Assembly: GCA_964413935.1 (NCBI GenBank)
Contig: CAYPTY010000018.1
Span: forward strand, 1-53,168
Source: CAYPTY01 sp964413935
GTDB taxonomy: Bacteria; Bacteroidota; Rhodothermia; Balneolales; Balneolaceae
Length of the DNA: 53,168 bases
Direction: 5' to 3'
Shown: piece by piece, positions 32,601 through 41,670 of the stretch
How positions within the stretch are numbered: position 1 is the stretch's first letter
Layout: each line of letters opens with the position of its first letter
Notes under the pieces: generated by a model
What the model was told of the DNA's origin: nothing
What the model saw: the letters and a program-made list of their open reading frames with translations, nothing else
The model's database searches: none
Program-made: the position numbers and the translations under genes

Positions 32601-35600
32601 ATGAAACACTTTTCCATTACCAATAGCATACTGAAGCGACCGATCACCGTGATTATGGTTACGCTCATCATAATCGGTTTTGGAGTGTTTTCTCTTACGA
32701 ATCTGAGAGTTACTCTTTTTCCGTCCATCAATATCCCGGTGTTGGCTGTGAGTACAGGATATGCGAATGTATCACCTGAGGATATAAACCGGATCATTGT
32801 AAACCCCATTGAAGGGGCGCTTTCCGGGATTGAAGGAATTGAATCCCTGGAAGCCCGAATCAGCAGAGGCAATGCCTTTATCATTATGAGGCTGTTTGAC
32901 GGTACCGATATCCGGAGAACTGAACTCAAAGTGCAGAAAGCCATTGATGAAATCAGAGACGATCTTCCCCGTCAGGCCAGGGAGCCGGTCATTTTCCAGT
33001 TTGACCCGGAGAACCGGCCCATAATGCAGCTAAGTATTAACTCAGATGCACGGGGACTGGATGAACTTCGAAACCTTGCTGTGGAACTGGTTGAACCACG
33101 GCTGGAGAGGATTGTGGGACTTGCCTCAGCAGATACCCGTGGCGGACTGGAAAGGAGAATTTATATTGATATTTCTCCTATGGCTCTGGCTCAGCATAAA
33201 CTGGTACCACAGGATCTTGAAAACGCTATCAGTTCCAATAATGTGCAGCTGCCAATTGGTGATGTTGTTGCAAATAACATCAGTTACAGTGTCCGGGCTC
33301 AGTCTATTTACAATAGTGTTGAAGAAATTAAAAATACAATCATACGGGTATCCGACAACGGTATTCCGATCAGGATCAGGGATGTTGCTGAAGTTACGGA
33401 TGGTTTCACCGAGGTAACCTCACTGGTGGAGGTTAACGGCCGTTCTTCCGTTTCCATCGAAATACAGAAGAACTCCGATGCCAACACACTGGATGTTGTG
33501 AATGCTGTAAAAGCAACGGTTCCTGAGATCAATGATGTCCTGCCACCGGGTGTAGAGCTCAGAATACTTTCTGATGAAGGTCGTGTAATCGACGACTCCA
33601 TAAATAACCTTGCTCAATCGGCACTTATTGCTCTCGTTGTAGTGATTGTGGTTATCCTCATATTCATGGGAGGCTGGAGAATATCACTGGTTGTAGCCAC
33701 TTCCATCCCGGTTTCTATAGCAGCCAGCTTCGCGGCTATGTTTGCTACCGGTCTGTCGCTGAATATTTTCACCATTTCTGCCCTTGCACCGGCTATCGGA
33801 CTGCTGGTGGACAATGCCATCGTGGTTACCGAAAGTATTGCACGTAAACTGGAAGACGGGCTGCCCCGCTATGAGGCTGCCCTTGAGGGTACCAATGAAG
33901 TAGTGGGTGCTCTCCTGGGTTCAACACTCACCACTCTGGGTGTATTTATCCCCATCATCATGCTCACCGGTTTTCAAGCAGCCGTATTCAGGGAATTCTC
34001 ACTCACCATAAGCTTCGCAATCGGTATTTCATTTATTGCTTCTCTTGTAATGGTACCTGTTCTGTCCGTTATGCTGCTGGATGCAAAACAATTCAAACGG
34101 CAAGGCTTCACCTTTCAATGGATTCAGGGACTGGAAAAGGGCTATGGAAAAATTTTAAACTGGCTGCTGCATCACAAGTGGGTTCCAACCCTGATGATGA
34201 TAGCAATTATTGCCGGTACCGGTTACATGCTCATCAACATAGATAAAGAGGGATTCCCGGAAAGTGACAGTGGTGAAATTGATGTACGTCTGCGCCTTAC
34301 CGAAGGAACAAAGCTTACCAAGACGCTTAACGTCATGGAGCAGTTTTACCAGAAAATCGACAGACATGATGAAATTGAAACTATTGTATCATCCATTGGG
34401 AGAAGCCGCTGGACTGAACAATCAAATGCAGGCAGTTTCAGCCTTACGCTTGTATCTCAGAATGACCGGAATCTCACCACAGCAGAAGTAGCAGAAAAGC
34501 TGAAAGACGACCTCACCTTCCCGGGTGCAACCGTAAACGTTTCTGTGGCAGGCGGGCAGAACTTCGGTGGCCGGGGATTCAGGGGCGGGAACAGATCGAT
34601 CCGGCTCAGCCTGGTAGGCCCGGAGATTGAAGAACTGCAAAAAATATCAGCAAAGATTGAAGAAAGGCTTTCCAATGACCCCAATATCCTGGACATCGAC
34701 AATGGAAGAACAGACCCAACACCTGAGCTTCAGTATGTTGTAGATCGAAAAAGAGTCGGGTTGCTTGGAACCAATATTCAGCAGGTGGCCGGTGCGCTTC
34801 GAACCCAGACCCTTGGCAATCAGGCCGGCTTTTATCGCTATGAGGGAAGAGAAATTCCCATTCAGGTAAGAATTCAAAAAGAAGCTTTAAAATCACGGGA
34901 AGATCTTTTCGACCTCGAGGTATTCGCGGTTAATGAGCAGCGTATTCCTGCAGTAGCTGTCGGAGAGTTTATCCCTACAAAGGGTGTGGATTCTTTTCAG
35001 CGCAGAGACCGGGAAACCATTCTGGATCTCAACATTCAGGTAAGAGGGGATGCCAATGAATACAAACCGGTGATCATTGATTTTCTTCAGAACGAAGTAG
35101 TACTTCCTGAAGGCTACCGATATGAATTTACCGGGGCAACCAGTGCATTCAGCCAGGACTTTTCGCAGTTTGCCTACGCCGGCGTGGCAGCTGTGATTCT
35201 CATGTTTATGATCATGGCTTCTCTTTTCGAAAATTTCAGAGATCCCTTTGTGATTTGGTTAACCCTTTTTATGGCCGGTTTTGGGGCACTGGCAACATTG
35301 ATGCTTACCGATACTGCCTTAAGTTCAACGGCTCAGGTCGGACTGTTTATGCTGGTTGGTATTGTAGTGAATAACGGAATTGTGCTGGTCGACTTCATGC
35401 ACCTCAACACTCGTAAGATTCCCTTTAATCTGGATCGCAATTCGGATTTCATGGTGGGAATTCTGGAAGCCTGCAAGCGCCGAATGCGACCGATTTTATT
35501 AACAGCCCTCACAACCATCTGTTCCATGATTCCTCTTTCGCTGGAGCTGGGCGCGGGCGCTGAGATCTGGTCTCCCCTGGCCATAGCTGTTATTGGCGGT

Positions 35601-35744
35601 CTGGGCTTTGGAGTTATTTTCACCCTTTTCATCACTCCGGCAACATCCGTTGGACTCGCCCAAATTATTTATGGCGCCCAATCTAAGTTTGCAAGGTTCA
35701 GAGCCAGGGGTAAGAATCAAAATCTGAAAGCTGAAACAGCCTGA
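32601..35744 (+). CDS. RND efflux permease, second of two (HAE family)
   Basis: The 1047-residue permease is paralogous to the preceding one and clearly divergent. Helix 4 reads LLVDNAIVVTES, so the second aspartate of the proton-relay pair is Asn. Helix 10 again has VNNGIVLVDFM. Two permeases with one adaptor recall MdtB/MdtC- or MuxB/MuxC-type systems that form mixed trimers, but whether these two mix is inference. A glycine-rich stretch GGQNFGGRGFRGGN lies in the second periplasmic loop. A hairpin terminator follows. Confidence 0.92.
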   Translation: MKHFSITNSILKRPITVIMVTLIIIGFGVFSLTNLRVTLFPSINIPVLAVSTGYANVSPEDINRIIVNPIEGALSGIEGIESLEARISRGNAFIIMRLFDGTDIRRTELKVQKAIDEIRDDLPRQAREPVIFQFDPENRPIMQLSINSDARGLDELRNLAVELVEPRLERIVGLASADTRGGLERRIYIDISPMALAQHKLVPQDLENAISSNNVQLPIGDVVANNISYSVRAQSIYNSVEEIKNTIIRVSDNGIPIRIRDVAEVTDGFTEVTSLVEVNGRSSVSIEIQKNSDANTLDVVNAVKATVPEINDVLPPGVELRILSDEGRVIDDSINNLAQSALIALVVVIVVILIFMGGWRISLVVATSIPVSIAASFAAMFATGLSLNIFTISALAPAIGLLVDNAIVVTESIARKLEDGLPRYEAALEGTNEVVGALLGSTLTTLGVFIPIIMLTGFQAAVFREFSLTISFAIGISFIASLVMVPVLSVMLLDAKQFKRQGFTFQWIQGLEKGYGKILNWLLHHKWVPTLMMIAIIAGTGYMLINIDKEGFPESDSGEIDVRLRLTEGTKLTKTLNVMEQFYQKIDRHDEIETIVSSIGRSRWTEQSNAGSFSLTLVSQNDRNLTTAEVAEKLKDDLTFPGATVNVSVAGGQNFGGRGFRGGNRSIRLSLVGPEIEELQKISAKIEERLSNDPNILDIDNGRTDPTPELQYVVDRKRVGLLGTNIQQVAGALRTQTLGNQAGFYRYEGREIPIQVRIQKEALKSREDLFDLEVFAVNEQRIPAVAVGEFIPTKGVDSFQRRDRETILDLNIQVRGDANEYKPVIIDFLQNEVVLPEGYRYEFTGATSAFSQDFSQFAYAGVAAVILMFMIMASLFENFRDPFVIWLTLFMAGFGALATLMLTDTALSSTAQVGLFMLVGIVVNNGIVLVDFMHLNTRKIPFNLDRNSDFMVGILEACKRRMRPILLTALTTICSMIPLSLELGAGAEIWSPLAIAVIGGLGFGVIFTLFITPATSVGLAQIIYGAQSKFARFRARGKNQNLKAETA

Positions 35745-35784
35745 TATAAAAATAAATGGAGGGTCTCACCCTCCATTTAATCTT
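35745..35784. terminator. Bidirectional terminator between RND operon and PID-CTERM-like gene
   Basis: AAATGGAGGG (35754-35763) pairs perfectly with CCCTCCATTT (35769-35778) around TCTCA. On the minus strand it is followed by a T-rich run. On the plus strand by AATCTTCT. It separates convergent transcripts. Confidence 0.8.
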
Positions 35785-35806
35785 CTCGAATTAGTGTCTG
35801 GTTAGC

Positions 35807-36013
35807 TTAGACACGCTCATCAATATCATCTTCCTTTTTTCGGTCTCTGAGTTTCTTCAAGGCATAAGCACCACCGGCAGCAGCCAGAATCCCAAGACCA
35901 CCATCAATAGGTGCCTGAGAAGGACCTCCGGGAAGTGCGGGTTGAGCATTAATTAGGGTACTCAAAACCAGTACCAGTATGATCGATAGAATAATTGTAA
36001 TCGTAGTTTGCAT
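35807..36013 (-). CDS. Small PID-CTERM-like exported protein
   Basis: The 68-residue protein has an N-terminal signal or membrane helix (residues about 4-24, ending LINAQ), a short Pro-rich mature part, then APIDGGLGILAAAGGAYALKKL and a charged tail. The PIDGG followed by a hydrophobic, Gly/Ala-rich helix and basic residues resembles the PID-CTERM sorting class described in Bacteroidota. Almost nothing remains between the signal and the C-terminal motif, so it may be a peptide precursor or a minimal surface peptide. It lies 17 bases downstream of the T9SS-type NHL gene on the same strand and ends at a bidirectional terminator. Confidence 0.75.
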   Translation of the reverse strand: MQTTITIILSIILVLVLSTLINAQPALPGGPSQAPIDGGLGILAAAGGAYALKKLRDRKKEDDIDERV

Positions 36014-36030
36014 GATTTCTCCGGTTCCGG

Positions 36031-38400
36031 TTATTTGATTAAGGTCATCTTCTGAGTAAGTGTCACACCATTTGATGTGAGTCTATAGATATAAACTCCA
36101 CTGGATATATTGGTCGCCTTCCAGTTAATACTGTAGTCTCCTGATGTTCTGAACTCATTTACTAAGGTGGCTACTTTTTGTCCCAGCAGGTTATAAATCG
36201 ATAGATCTACTATTCCTGAATTCGCAATGGAGTAGTCAATGGTCGTGCTTGGATTGAAGGGATTTGGGTAATTTTGATTTAGGCTGAATGCAATTGGTAC
36301 CTCAGTTTCATTACTTACACTAGCCCCTTTTGTGATGTCTACACGGAATCTGATTTCTTTAATCCCATTGTTCAGTTTACTATTAATCTGTGGTGGTAAG
36401 AGAACGGTTGAGGTTTTTGGCTGACTACCATCAGCTGTAAATTGATACCCATCAACTGTTCTTACATCAACCTGTTCTCCGGTTCTCAAATCATTTAGGA
36501 TGATGGACCATTCTTCAGGAATGGATTCCCACATAGGCCAAGTAATCTCAAAATTTCCGCTATATCCTACGCTACTAAATTCCAGGTAATAGCTTTCTTC
36601 ATTTTCAGAAGTGAGAGATCTTGAGTCCTGAGCTTTGACTAAAAAATCACCCTCTCTTTCTCCCTCTATGGCTAGTAGTGCATAGTTGGATGTTAGTGGT
36701 AAAAGTTTCTCAGCATCGAAGGTATCCCATTCGTTAATAGCCTCGTCATTGAAGTAGAGTACTGTTGCCTGATCTTTGATTTCAAGTTGATCATCTTCAT
36801 CCATAAAGCTCAATTCGAATCCGATATAGGCACTTTCATTGGATCGTCCTTTATAGAACGTTGCGCCATTTGTGGTGGATGAAGCATCAAGAGTGACAGA
36901 TGTAGCATCATCATTCTGCAAAAAGAAACCTTGCCATGCAGCTACTTTCCCACTAGTAGTTGTCGTGGTCACATATGAATCGGTGGCGTCATTATATATC
37001 TGACCAACACTTGAAGAAAGACTTCCACCATTAACTGTGATGCCAGACATATTGAATTGTTCTTGGAATGGGTTACCAACTAGATTCCATTTATTGCCAC
37101 TAGTGTGAAGGTTGACTGTTACATCATTGGTCTGGCTTGATGTTTCAGCTGTAAAATTTATTGGAAGCTCTTCACTGCCATTTACGGTATTATCAAAGAA
37201 ATAAAGTATAAATCCTTCACCTGAATCAATTTCATCACTAAGTGCTGATGGAGCGGACCAGCTTGAACCGTCATATGAGACATAAATATTTTCGTCTTCT
37301 GAATCCGTTACCCCTTGAACTGCTGTTTCACCTGCTAAATAACTAACTGGCATATTATCATGAGGCCCAGCAAGCATACGCCAGCCTGAATTTCCATCTA
37401 TTGTCATTGTAGCATGATCGACTAATACTTCCTTCACATTATCAGCATTTCTATCAGCTACATATAAACTGTTGCTATTATTTTTTAACTGTGCAAAAGT
37501 ACCAAATCCAGTAATGAATCCCTGTGAGCAACTATTAATGCATATCTCAGGTTCATCTGTGGCATCAAAAATGAAATCTCCATATGCTCTTAAGAATGTG
37601 CCGCTTAAATCAAATATTGAAATACGCCGGTTTAAGTTTTCATAAACATACACTAGACTACCAATTACAGATACGCCATAAGGTTGGTCTAACTCTCCAG
37701 CACCGCTTCCTTCACCTGACCCAAATGTAGCTACTGAATCACCGCTGGAATTGTATTTGATAATGAAGTCACTACCAGGATATGCTACATATAAATTACC
37801 AGAAGCGTCAAAATCAAAGCCTGCTGCAAAACCATGAACACCGCCAAATTCAGAACTATATCCTCTTAATACATCAAATATCTGAATTCCATTTTCATCA
37901 GATACATACATATTATCACTCGCATCAAATCTTACTGTTCTGATATTTTCAAATTGCCCATTTCCTGAACCTGATATTCCAGATTCGCAACCACTAGTAC
38001 ATGCTTGATAAGCAGAACTACCATCGCTCACACCCCATCCATACATAGCTTGAAAAGTGCCTGCTGTATCAAATTCAGAAATGCGAGAGTTTGAGAATTC
38101 ACCTACGACGATGTAATTGTTAGCAGGATCGTAGGCAACTGTATACGGGTTAAAAAGTTCACCTTCATTTGGGCCTGCAATACCCCATTTTCGGATAAAA
38201 TTACCATCGCTATCTAGTTTAACAATACTGTCATCTGTTGCATCGGCAATATAAATATTACCGTCACTATCGATTGCTATATCATTTGCAGAATCCAATA
38301 TTAGGTTTGAACCAAAAGTATCTCCACTAACTTGTGCATTTACATCAAGGAGCTCCATAAACATAAACAGAGCAACAAATATGTACTTAAAGTATTTCAT
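36031..38400 (-). CDS. Secreted NHL-repeat protein with type IX secretion C-terminal sorting domain
   Basis: The protein has about 789 residues from the chosen ATG, which starts a signal peptide (MKYFKYIFVALFMFMELLDVNAQ). Residues about 30-330 form NHL/beta-propeller repeats with recurring units such as GNIYIADATDDSIVKLDSDG and GNLYVAYPGSDFIIKYNSSG. A beta-rich region (about 340-700) contains GNKWNLVGNPF, common in FCB surface proteins. The last 80 residues are a type A sorting domain: LNQNYPNPFNPST, then YNLLGQKVATLVNE and GVYIYRLTSNG. It should cross the outer membrane through the type IX system and be anchored or released. The frame extends to 38433, but the 38400 start fits the signal. 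The gene looks more A+T-rich than its neighbours. Ligand unknown. Confidence 0.88.
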   Translation of the reverse strand: MKYFKYIFVALFMFMELLDVNAQVSGDTFGSNLILDSANDIAIDSDGNIYIADATDDSIVKLDSDGNFIRKWGIAGPNEGELFNPYTVAYDPANNYIVVGEFSNSRISEFDTAGTFQAMYGWGVSDGSSAYQACTSGCESGISGSGNGQFENIRTVRFDASDNMYVSDENGIQIFDVLRGYSSEFGGVHGFAAGFDFDASGNLYVAYPGSDFIIKYNSSGDSVATFGSGEGSGAGELDQPYGVSVIGSLVYVYENLNRRISIFDLSGTFLRAYGDFIFDATDEPEICINSCSQGFITGFGTFAQLKNNSNSLYVADRNADNVKEVLVDHATMTIDGNSGWRMLAGPHDNMPVSYLAGETAVQGVTDSEDENIYVSYDGSSWSAPSALSDEIDSGEGFILYFFDNTVNGSEELPINFTAETSSQTNDVTVNLHTSGNKWNLVGNPFQEQFNMSGITVNGGSLSSSVGQIYNDATDSYVTTTTTSGKVAAWQGFFLQNDDATSVTLDASSTTNGATFYKGRSNESAYIGFELSFMDEDDQLEIKDQATVLYFNDEAINEWDTFDAEKLLPLTSNYALLAIEGEREGDFLVKAQDSRSLTSENEESYYLEFSSVGYSGNFEITWPMWESIPEEWSIILNDLRTGEQVDVRTVDGYQFTADGSQPKTSTVLLPPQINSKLNNGIKEIRFRVDITKGASVSNETEVPIAFSLNQNYPNPFNPSTTIDYSIANSGIVDLSIYNLLGQKVATLVNEFRTSGDYSINWKATNISSGVYIYRLTSNGVTLTQKMTLIK

Positions 38401-38518
38401 ACCCTCTTCCATTAATTCGAGATTTACAACCAATCAAATAGGAGAATGACCTTTTCTTAAGCCCGATTACGTGAACGGCACCGATTTCTTGGTGAATGGA
38501 CTTATTTGGAGGGTGAAA

Positions 38519-39226
38519 TTACAGGGTCTGTATTCTATTGATCAGATCCGATTGATAGGTCTTGCCTATGGGAATCTCTTTCAAGCTGGTATAAATACTG
38601 CCCTCTGAGATTGACTGAATATAGTTGATGTTCACCAGGAAGGATTTGTGAACACGTATGAATGATAGTGAACCCAGCTTTTCTTCAAGCGATTTGAGGG
38701 TATGATTGATCAGATATTTTTGATCAGAAGTGTGCACAAATACATAATTGTCATAAGCCTCAATGAATTGAATATCCTCAGGCTTCAGTGAAACTAACGA
38801 GCCATTATGTTTTATGAAGAATGGCTCAGCTAAGTTCAGATCTTTAGATGGATGGCTTGTTTTATGCAGGGCCATCTCAATATTCACTTTCAATGTTTCT
38901 TCTGACCATGGCTTTAATAAATATGCCACCGGTTCAGCAATCCCGGCCTTAGCAACGGTGTCATCGTCATAAAAGGCAGTCAGGAATATGAATGCATAAT
39001 CAGAGGATTTATTCAGCTTATGAGCCATGTCAATGCCATTCATACCTGAACCTAAATCGATATCGAGGATGAGTAAATCCGGATCGGAATTGGGGATTTC
39101 TCCTAAGGCATGTTCTGCATTCAAAGAAGTTCCAACAACCTCATATCCCATATCCACAAGCGTACCTCTCAAATCTTGAAGAATGATGGGTTCATCCTCA
39201 ACCAGATATATTCTCTTTGATGTCAT
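38519..39226 (-). CDS. LytTR family response regulator
   Basis: The 235-residue protein has an intact receiver domain (about 4-120) with Glu10-Asp11, phospho-acceptor Asp55 (LLILDIDLG), Thr83 and Lys105 (YLLKPW). The C-terminal LytTR DNA-binding domain (about 130-235) shows IKHNGSLVSLKPEDIQFIEAYDNYVFVHT and FIRVHKSFLVNINYI. The gene starts by ATGA overlap with the histidine kinase stop, so the two form a two-component system. The target is unknown; the adjacent NHL/PID-CTERM genes, whose coding sequence starts about 120 bases beyond its stop, are candidates. Confidence 0.93.
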   Translation of the reverse strand: MTSKRIYLVEDEPIILQDLRGTLVDMGYEVVGTSLNAEHALGEIPNSDPDLLILDIDLGSGMNGIDMAHKLNKSSDYAFIFLTAFYDDDTVAKAGIAEPVAYLLKPWSEETLKVNIEMALHKTSHPSKDLNLAEPFFIKHNGSLVSLKPEDIQFIEAYDNYVFVHTSDQKYLINHTLKSLEEKLGSLSFIRVHKSFLVNINYIQSISEGSIYTSLKEIPIGKTYQSDLINRIQTL

Positions 39227-41160
39227 GAGGCAGCCTTATAATTTCGAATGGTTAATGATACCGACGTACCCTCATCACGTTTAACCTGCATTTCAGCTTC
39301 CAGTTTTTTAGAAAGTGTTTCAACCAGTTTTAACCCAAATGAATCACTTCCGGATGTACCCGTTGACTCATTACTTCCATCATCGGTTACAACTAACTTC
39401 AAAGAGTCTCCATCTTCATTCAGACTAATAGATATTTTTCCATTGTCTTGTTCTTCAAAAGCATGCTTTACAGAATTTGTGATAAGCTCATTTATGATTA
39501 AACCCATCGGAATAATAGTGTCCACATCCAGCTCGATATCATCAATGTCCAACTTCAACAAAATTCTGTCTGATATTGCGAAGGATTCCGAAATCGTTCT
39601 CGACAACTGTTCCAGATAATCCTTAACCCTGACAGATGTCGCATTATCCTTACGATAAAGACTCTGATGAATGAGTGCCATTGATTTAACTCGGCTCTGG
39701 CTTTCTTTAATCGCTTGAGAGGCCTGCTCATCTTCAGTATTCCTACTCTGAATATTCAGCAGTGATGAAATGATCTGAAGATTGTTCTTCACCCTATGGT
39801 GAATCTCTTTCAGCAGAAGCTCTTTCTCATCTAATGAAGCTTTAATTACATCATTCTGCTGTACTAAGATCTTATTGATCTTCTGACGATTGATGTAACT
39901 CACATAAATCACTACAGCAATTATCACAACTAATATCGCAAATATAATCAAGTATTTACGGGTCAATTTAGCCTGAGCCAGACTAATGCTCTGAATCTGA
40001 TTCTGGGAATTCAACAATTTGATTTCCTGCTCTTTTTGATCCACCTCGAACTTGGTAGTCATCTCAAGCATAGTCTGATTATTTGCCTTCTCAATCAATT
40101 CACTATTGAGTTCTCTGTACAACTGACCAAATTCGTAGGCCTTTTTATAATCACCATTCTGGTAGTAAGCATTTGATGCCAATTGATAGTGATTCAGCAG
40201 AATTTCTTCATCTTTTGATTCATCAGGTTTTGAAATGAAGGTGTTAACTGCTTCCAGTGCTCCGGACTTATAGCCCGAAGTTAAATAGACGTTGGTAAGC
40301 ACATTCCATCCCCTTAATTCATGGCTGATTTCACCGACCCTTTTATTCAATTGAATTCCCCGCCTTACCGCGTTCACGGCTGCATCAAAATCCTCAAGCC
40401 CATTATGTGCTTCTGCCTTATTAATATATAGAATGGCTTCAGTGGCTAGATCATTTAATTGTTGAGATACCTGAATTGCTTCATCAGTAATGGCTAAAGC
40501 TTGATCATATTCTTCAACAGCAAGATATAATCCACCAATATTCATCATGGTATACATTAATGATCGGGTCTGATTCAGATCACGCTTGATCTCAGCGGCT
40601 TTAGTATAGTATTCAATGGCTTTTTCATAGTTTTTCTGATACTTAAATACCACACCAAGATTGTTGTATGACTGACCCATAGAAGTTGAATCATTCAGCT
40701 CTTCTCGCAGAGCTAAAGCTTGTAGGTAATACTCAGCTGCTTTTTCCATATAGGCAGAGTAATAGTAGGTGATCCCAATATTATTCAGGCTATTAGCCAT
40801 TAATCTTTTATCACCAGCTTCTGTTCTGAGATCAAGTGCTTGTCGGTAATAATCTCTAGCTTTGATATAATCACCCCTGTAATCAAAGACTAAACCCTGA
40901 AGGTTTATTCCATAAGCCAGATCCAGTTTATCACCATTACTGAGAGCTAAATCATAGTATTTATTAGACCAGAAGTCTGCTGAATCATAATTCACTAGAA
41001 TCCATTCATCCAGTATCTGATCAAATACATGAAGACGGTCGTCGACTGAAAGTTCTGTGCTCAACAAATTTTGGAGGCTATCGATTTTTACCTCATTCTG
41101 AGCATAAACTTCAAAAGAGAGTGCATAAAACAGGATGAACCCTGAAACATATATACTCAT
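39223..41160 (-). CDS. TPR-domain sensor histidine kinase (HisKA_2 type)
   Basis: The protein has about 645 residues. A signal peptide (1-20, ending VYAQ) is followed by a sensor of about six to eight tetratricopeptide repeats (about 60-370, e.g. SLNNIGITYYYSAYMEKAAEYYLQAL), a coiled coil, one membrane helix (about 400-425) and a cytoplasmic kinase. The phospho-acceptor region is LLKEIHHRVKNNLQIISSLLNIQSR, which is the HisKA_2 signature. The ATP-binding domain has the N box NELITNSVKHAF, G1 VTDDGSN and G2 SFGLKLVETL. The frame is open to 41187, but the ATG at 41160 begins the signal peptide and lies 10 bases after AGAGGGGG. It is coupled to the LytTR regulator. Confidence 0.92.
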   Translation of the reverse strand: MSIYVSGFILFYALSFEVYAQNEVKIDSLQNLLSTELSVDDRLHVFDQILDEWILVNYDSADFWSNKYYDLALSNGDKLDLAYGINLQGLVFDYRGDYIKARDYYRQALDLRTEAGDKRLMANSLNNIGITYYYSAYMEKAAEYYLQALALREELNDSTSMGQSYNNLGVVFKYQKNYEKAIEYYTKAAEIKRDLNQTRSLMYTMMNIGGLYLAVEEYDQALAITDEAIQVSQQLNDLATEAILYINKAEAHNGLEDFDAAVNAVRRGIQLNKRVGEISHELRGWNVLTNVYLTSGYKSGALEAVNTFISKPDESKDEEILLNHYQLASNAYYQNGDYKKAYEFGQLYRELNSELIEKANNQTMLEMTTKFEVDQKEQEIKLLNSQNQIQSISLAQAKLTRKYLIIFAILVVIIAVVIYVSYINRQKINKILVQQNDVIKASLDEKELLLKEIHHRVKNNLQIISSLLNIQSRNTEDEQASQAIKESQSRVKSMALIHQSLYRKDNATSVRVKDYLEQLSRTISESFAISDRILLKLDIDDIELDVDTIIPMGLIINELITNSVKHAFEEQDNGKISISLNEDGDSLKLVVTDDGSNESTGTSGSDSFGLKLVETLSKKLEAEMQVKRDEGTSVSLTIRNYKAAS

Positions 41161-41224
41161 CCTCCATACACCCCCTCTATAAACCATAAAACTATTCTTA
41201 GCCGTTATATTGAATATTTGGCTA

Positions 41225-41238
41225 TAATTAGCTAATTA
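41225..41238. promoter_or_regulatory. Perfect 14-base palindrome between divergent kinase and YtxH genes
   Basis: TAATTAGCTAATTA is a perfect palindrome in the gap between the histidine kinase operon and ytxH. Its position suits an operator for one or both transcripts, possibly for the LytTR regulator, though LytTR sites are usually direct repeats. No T-run follows. Confidence 0.45.
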
Positions 41239-41269
41239 GTTTTAAACATCACAAGTATACTTTTCTACC

Positions 41270-41575
41270 ATGAATAAATCATCAAATTTCACTCTCGGGG
41301 TTTTAACAGGGGCACTAGTTGGCGCAGTAGTGGCTATTCTTTATGCACCTGATACGGGAGAGAATACCCGAAACCGACTATCCTATCAGCTGAACAGATA
41401 TTCAGATGAACTAAATCATTTAATTGATAAGCTGAGAGAAGAAAAAGCGCACCTGGTTTCTGAAGCAAAGAAAAAAGGAGATCAGGTTGTGGAAGAAGCC
41501 CGGGAAAAGGCTGAACATCTGATTGACGAAGCTGAAAACCTGCTTCATGCAATAGAAGAAGCTAAGAAAGGATAA
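41270..41575 (+). CDS. YtxH domain-containing protein
   Basis: The 101-residue protein begins with a glycine-rich membrane helix (GVLTGALVGAVVAILYAPDTGENTRNRL), the YtxH signature. An amphipathic, Lys/Glu/Ala-rich helix follows to the end (EAKKKGDQVVEEAREKAEHLIDEAE), likely a coiled coil. The family is linked to general stress in Bacillus, but the function is unknown. It is a single gene, divergent from the kinase operon, and ends at a bidirectional terminator facing rpoC. Confidence 0.88.
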   Translation: MNKSSNFTLGVLTGALVGAVVAILYAPDTGENTRNRLSYQLNRYSDELNHLIDKLREEKAHLVSEAKKKGDQVVEEAREKAEHLIDEAENLLHAIEEAKKG

Positions 41576-41602
41576 TCTTTCAGCTCAAAATTTAGTAACC
41601 AT

Positions 41603-41633
41603 AAAAAAAGGCTACCCTCGAGGTAGCCTTTTT
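41603..41633. terminator. Bidirectional terminator between ytxH and rpoC
   Basis: AAAAAGGCTACC (41605-41616) pairs perfectly with GGTAGCCTTTTT (41622-41633) around CTCGA, with T-runs on both strands. It ends the ytxH transcript and the ribosomal protein-rpoBC transcript. Confidence 0.9.
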
Positions 41634-41670
41634 CATTTTCAGTAAGCTGTACTGTAATTCACAGCAGCTT

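Noticed and set aside
29477..35744. Recent tandem duplication of the RND permease gene
   Set aside because: The two proteins differ throughout, including relay residues and periplasmic loops, so they are old paralogues.
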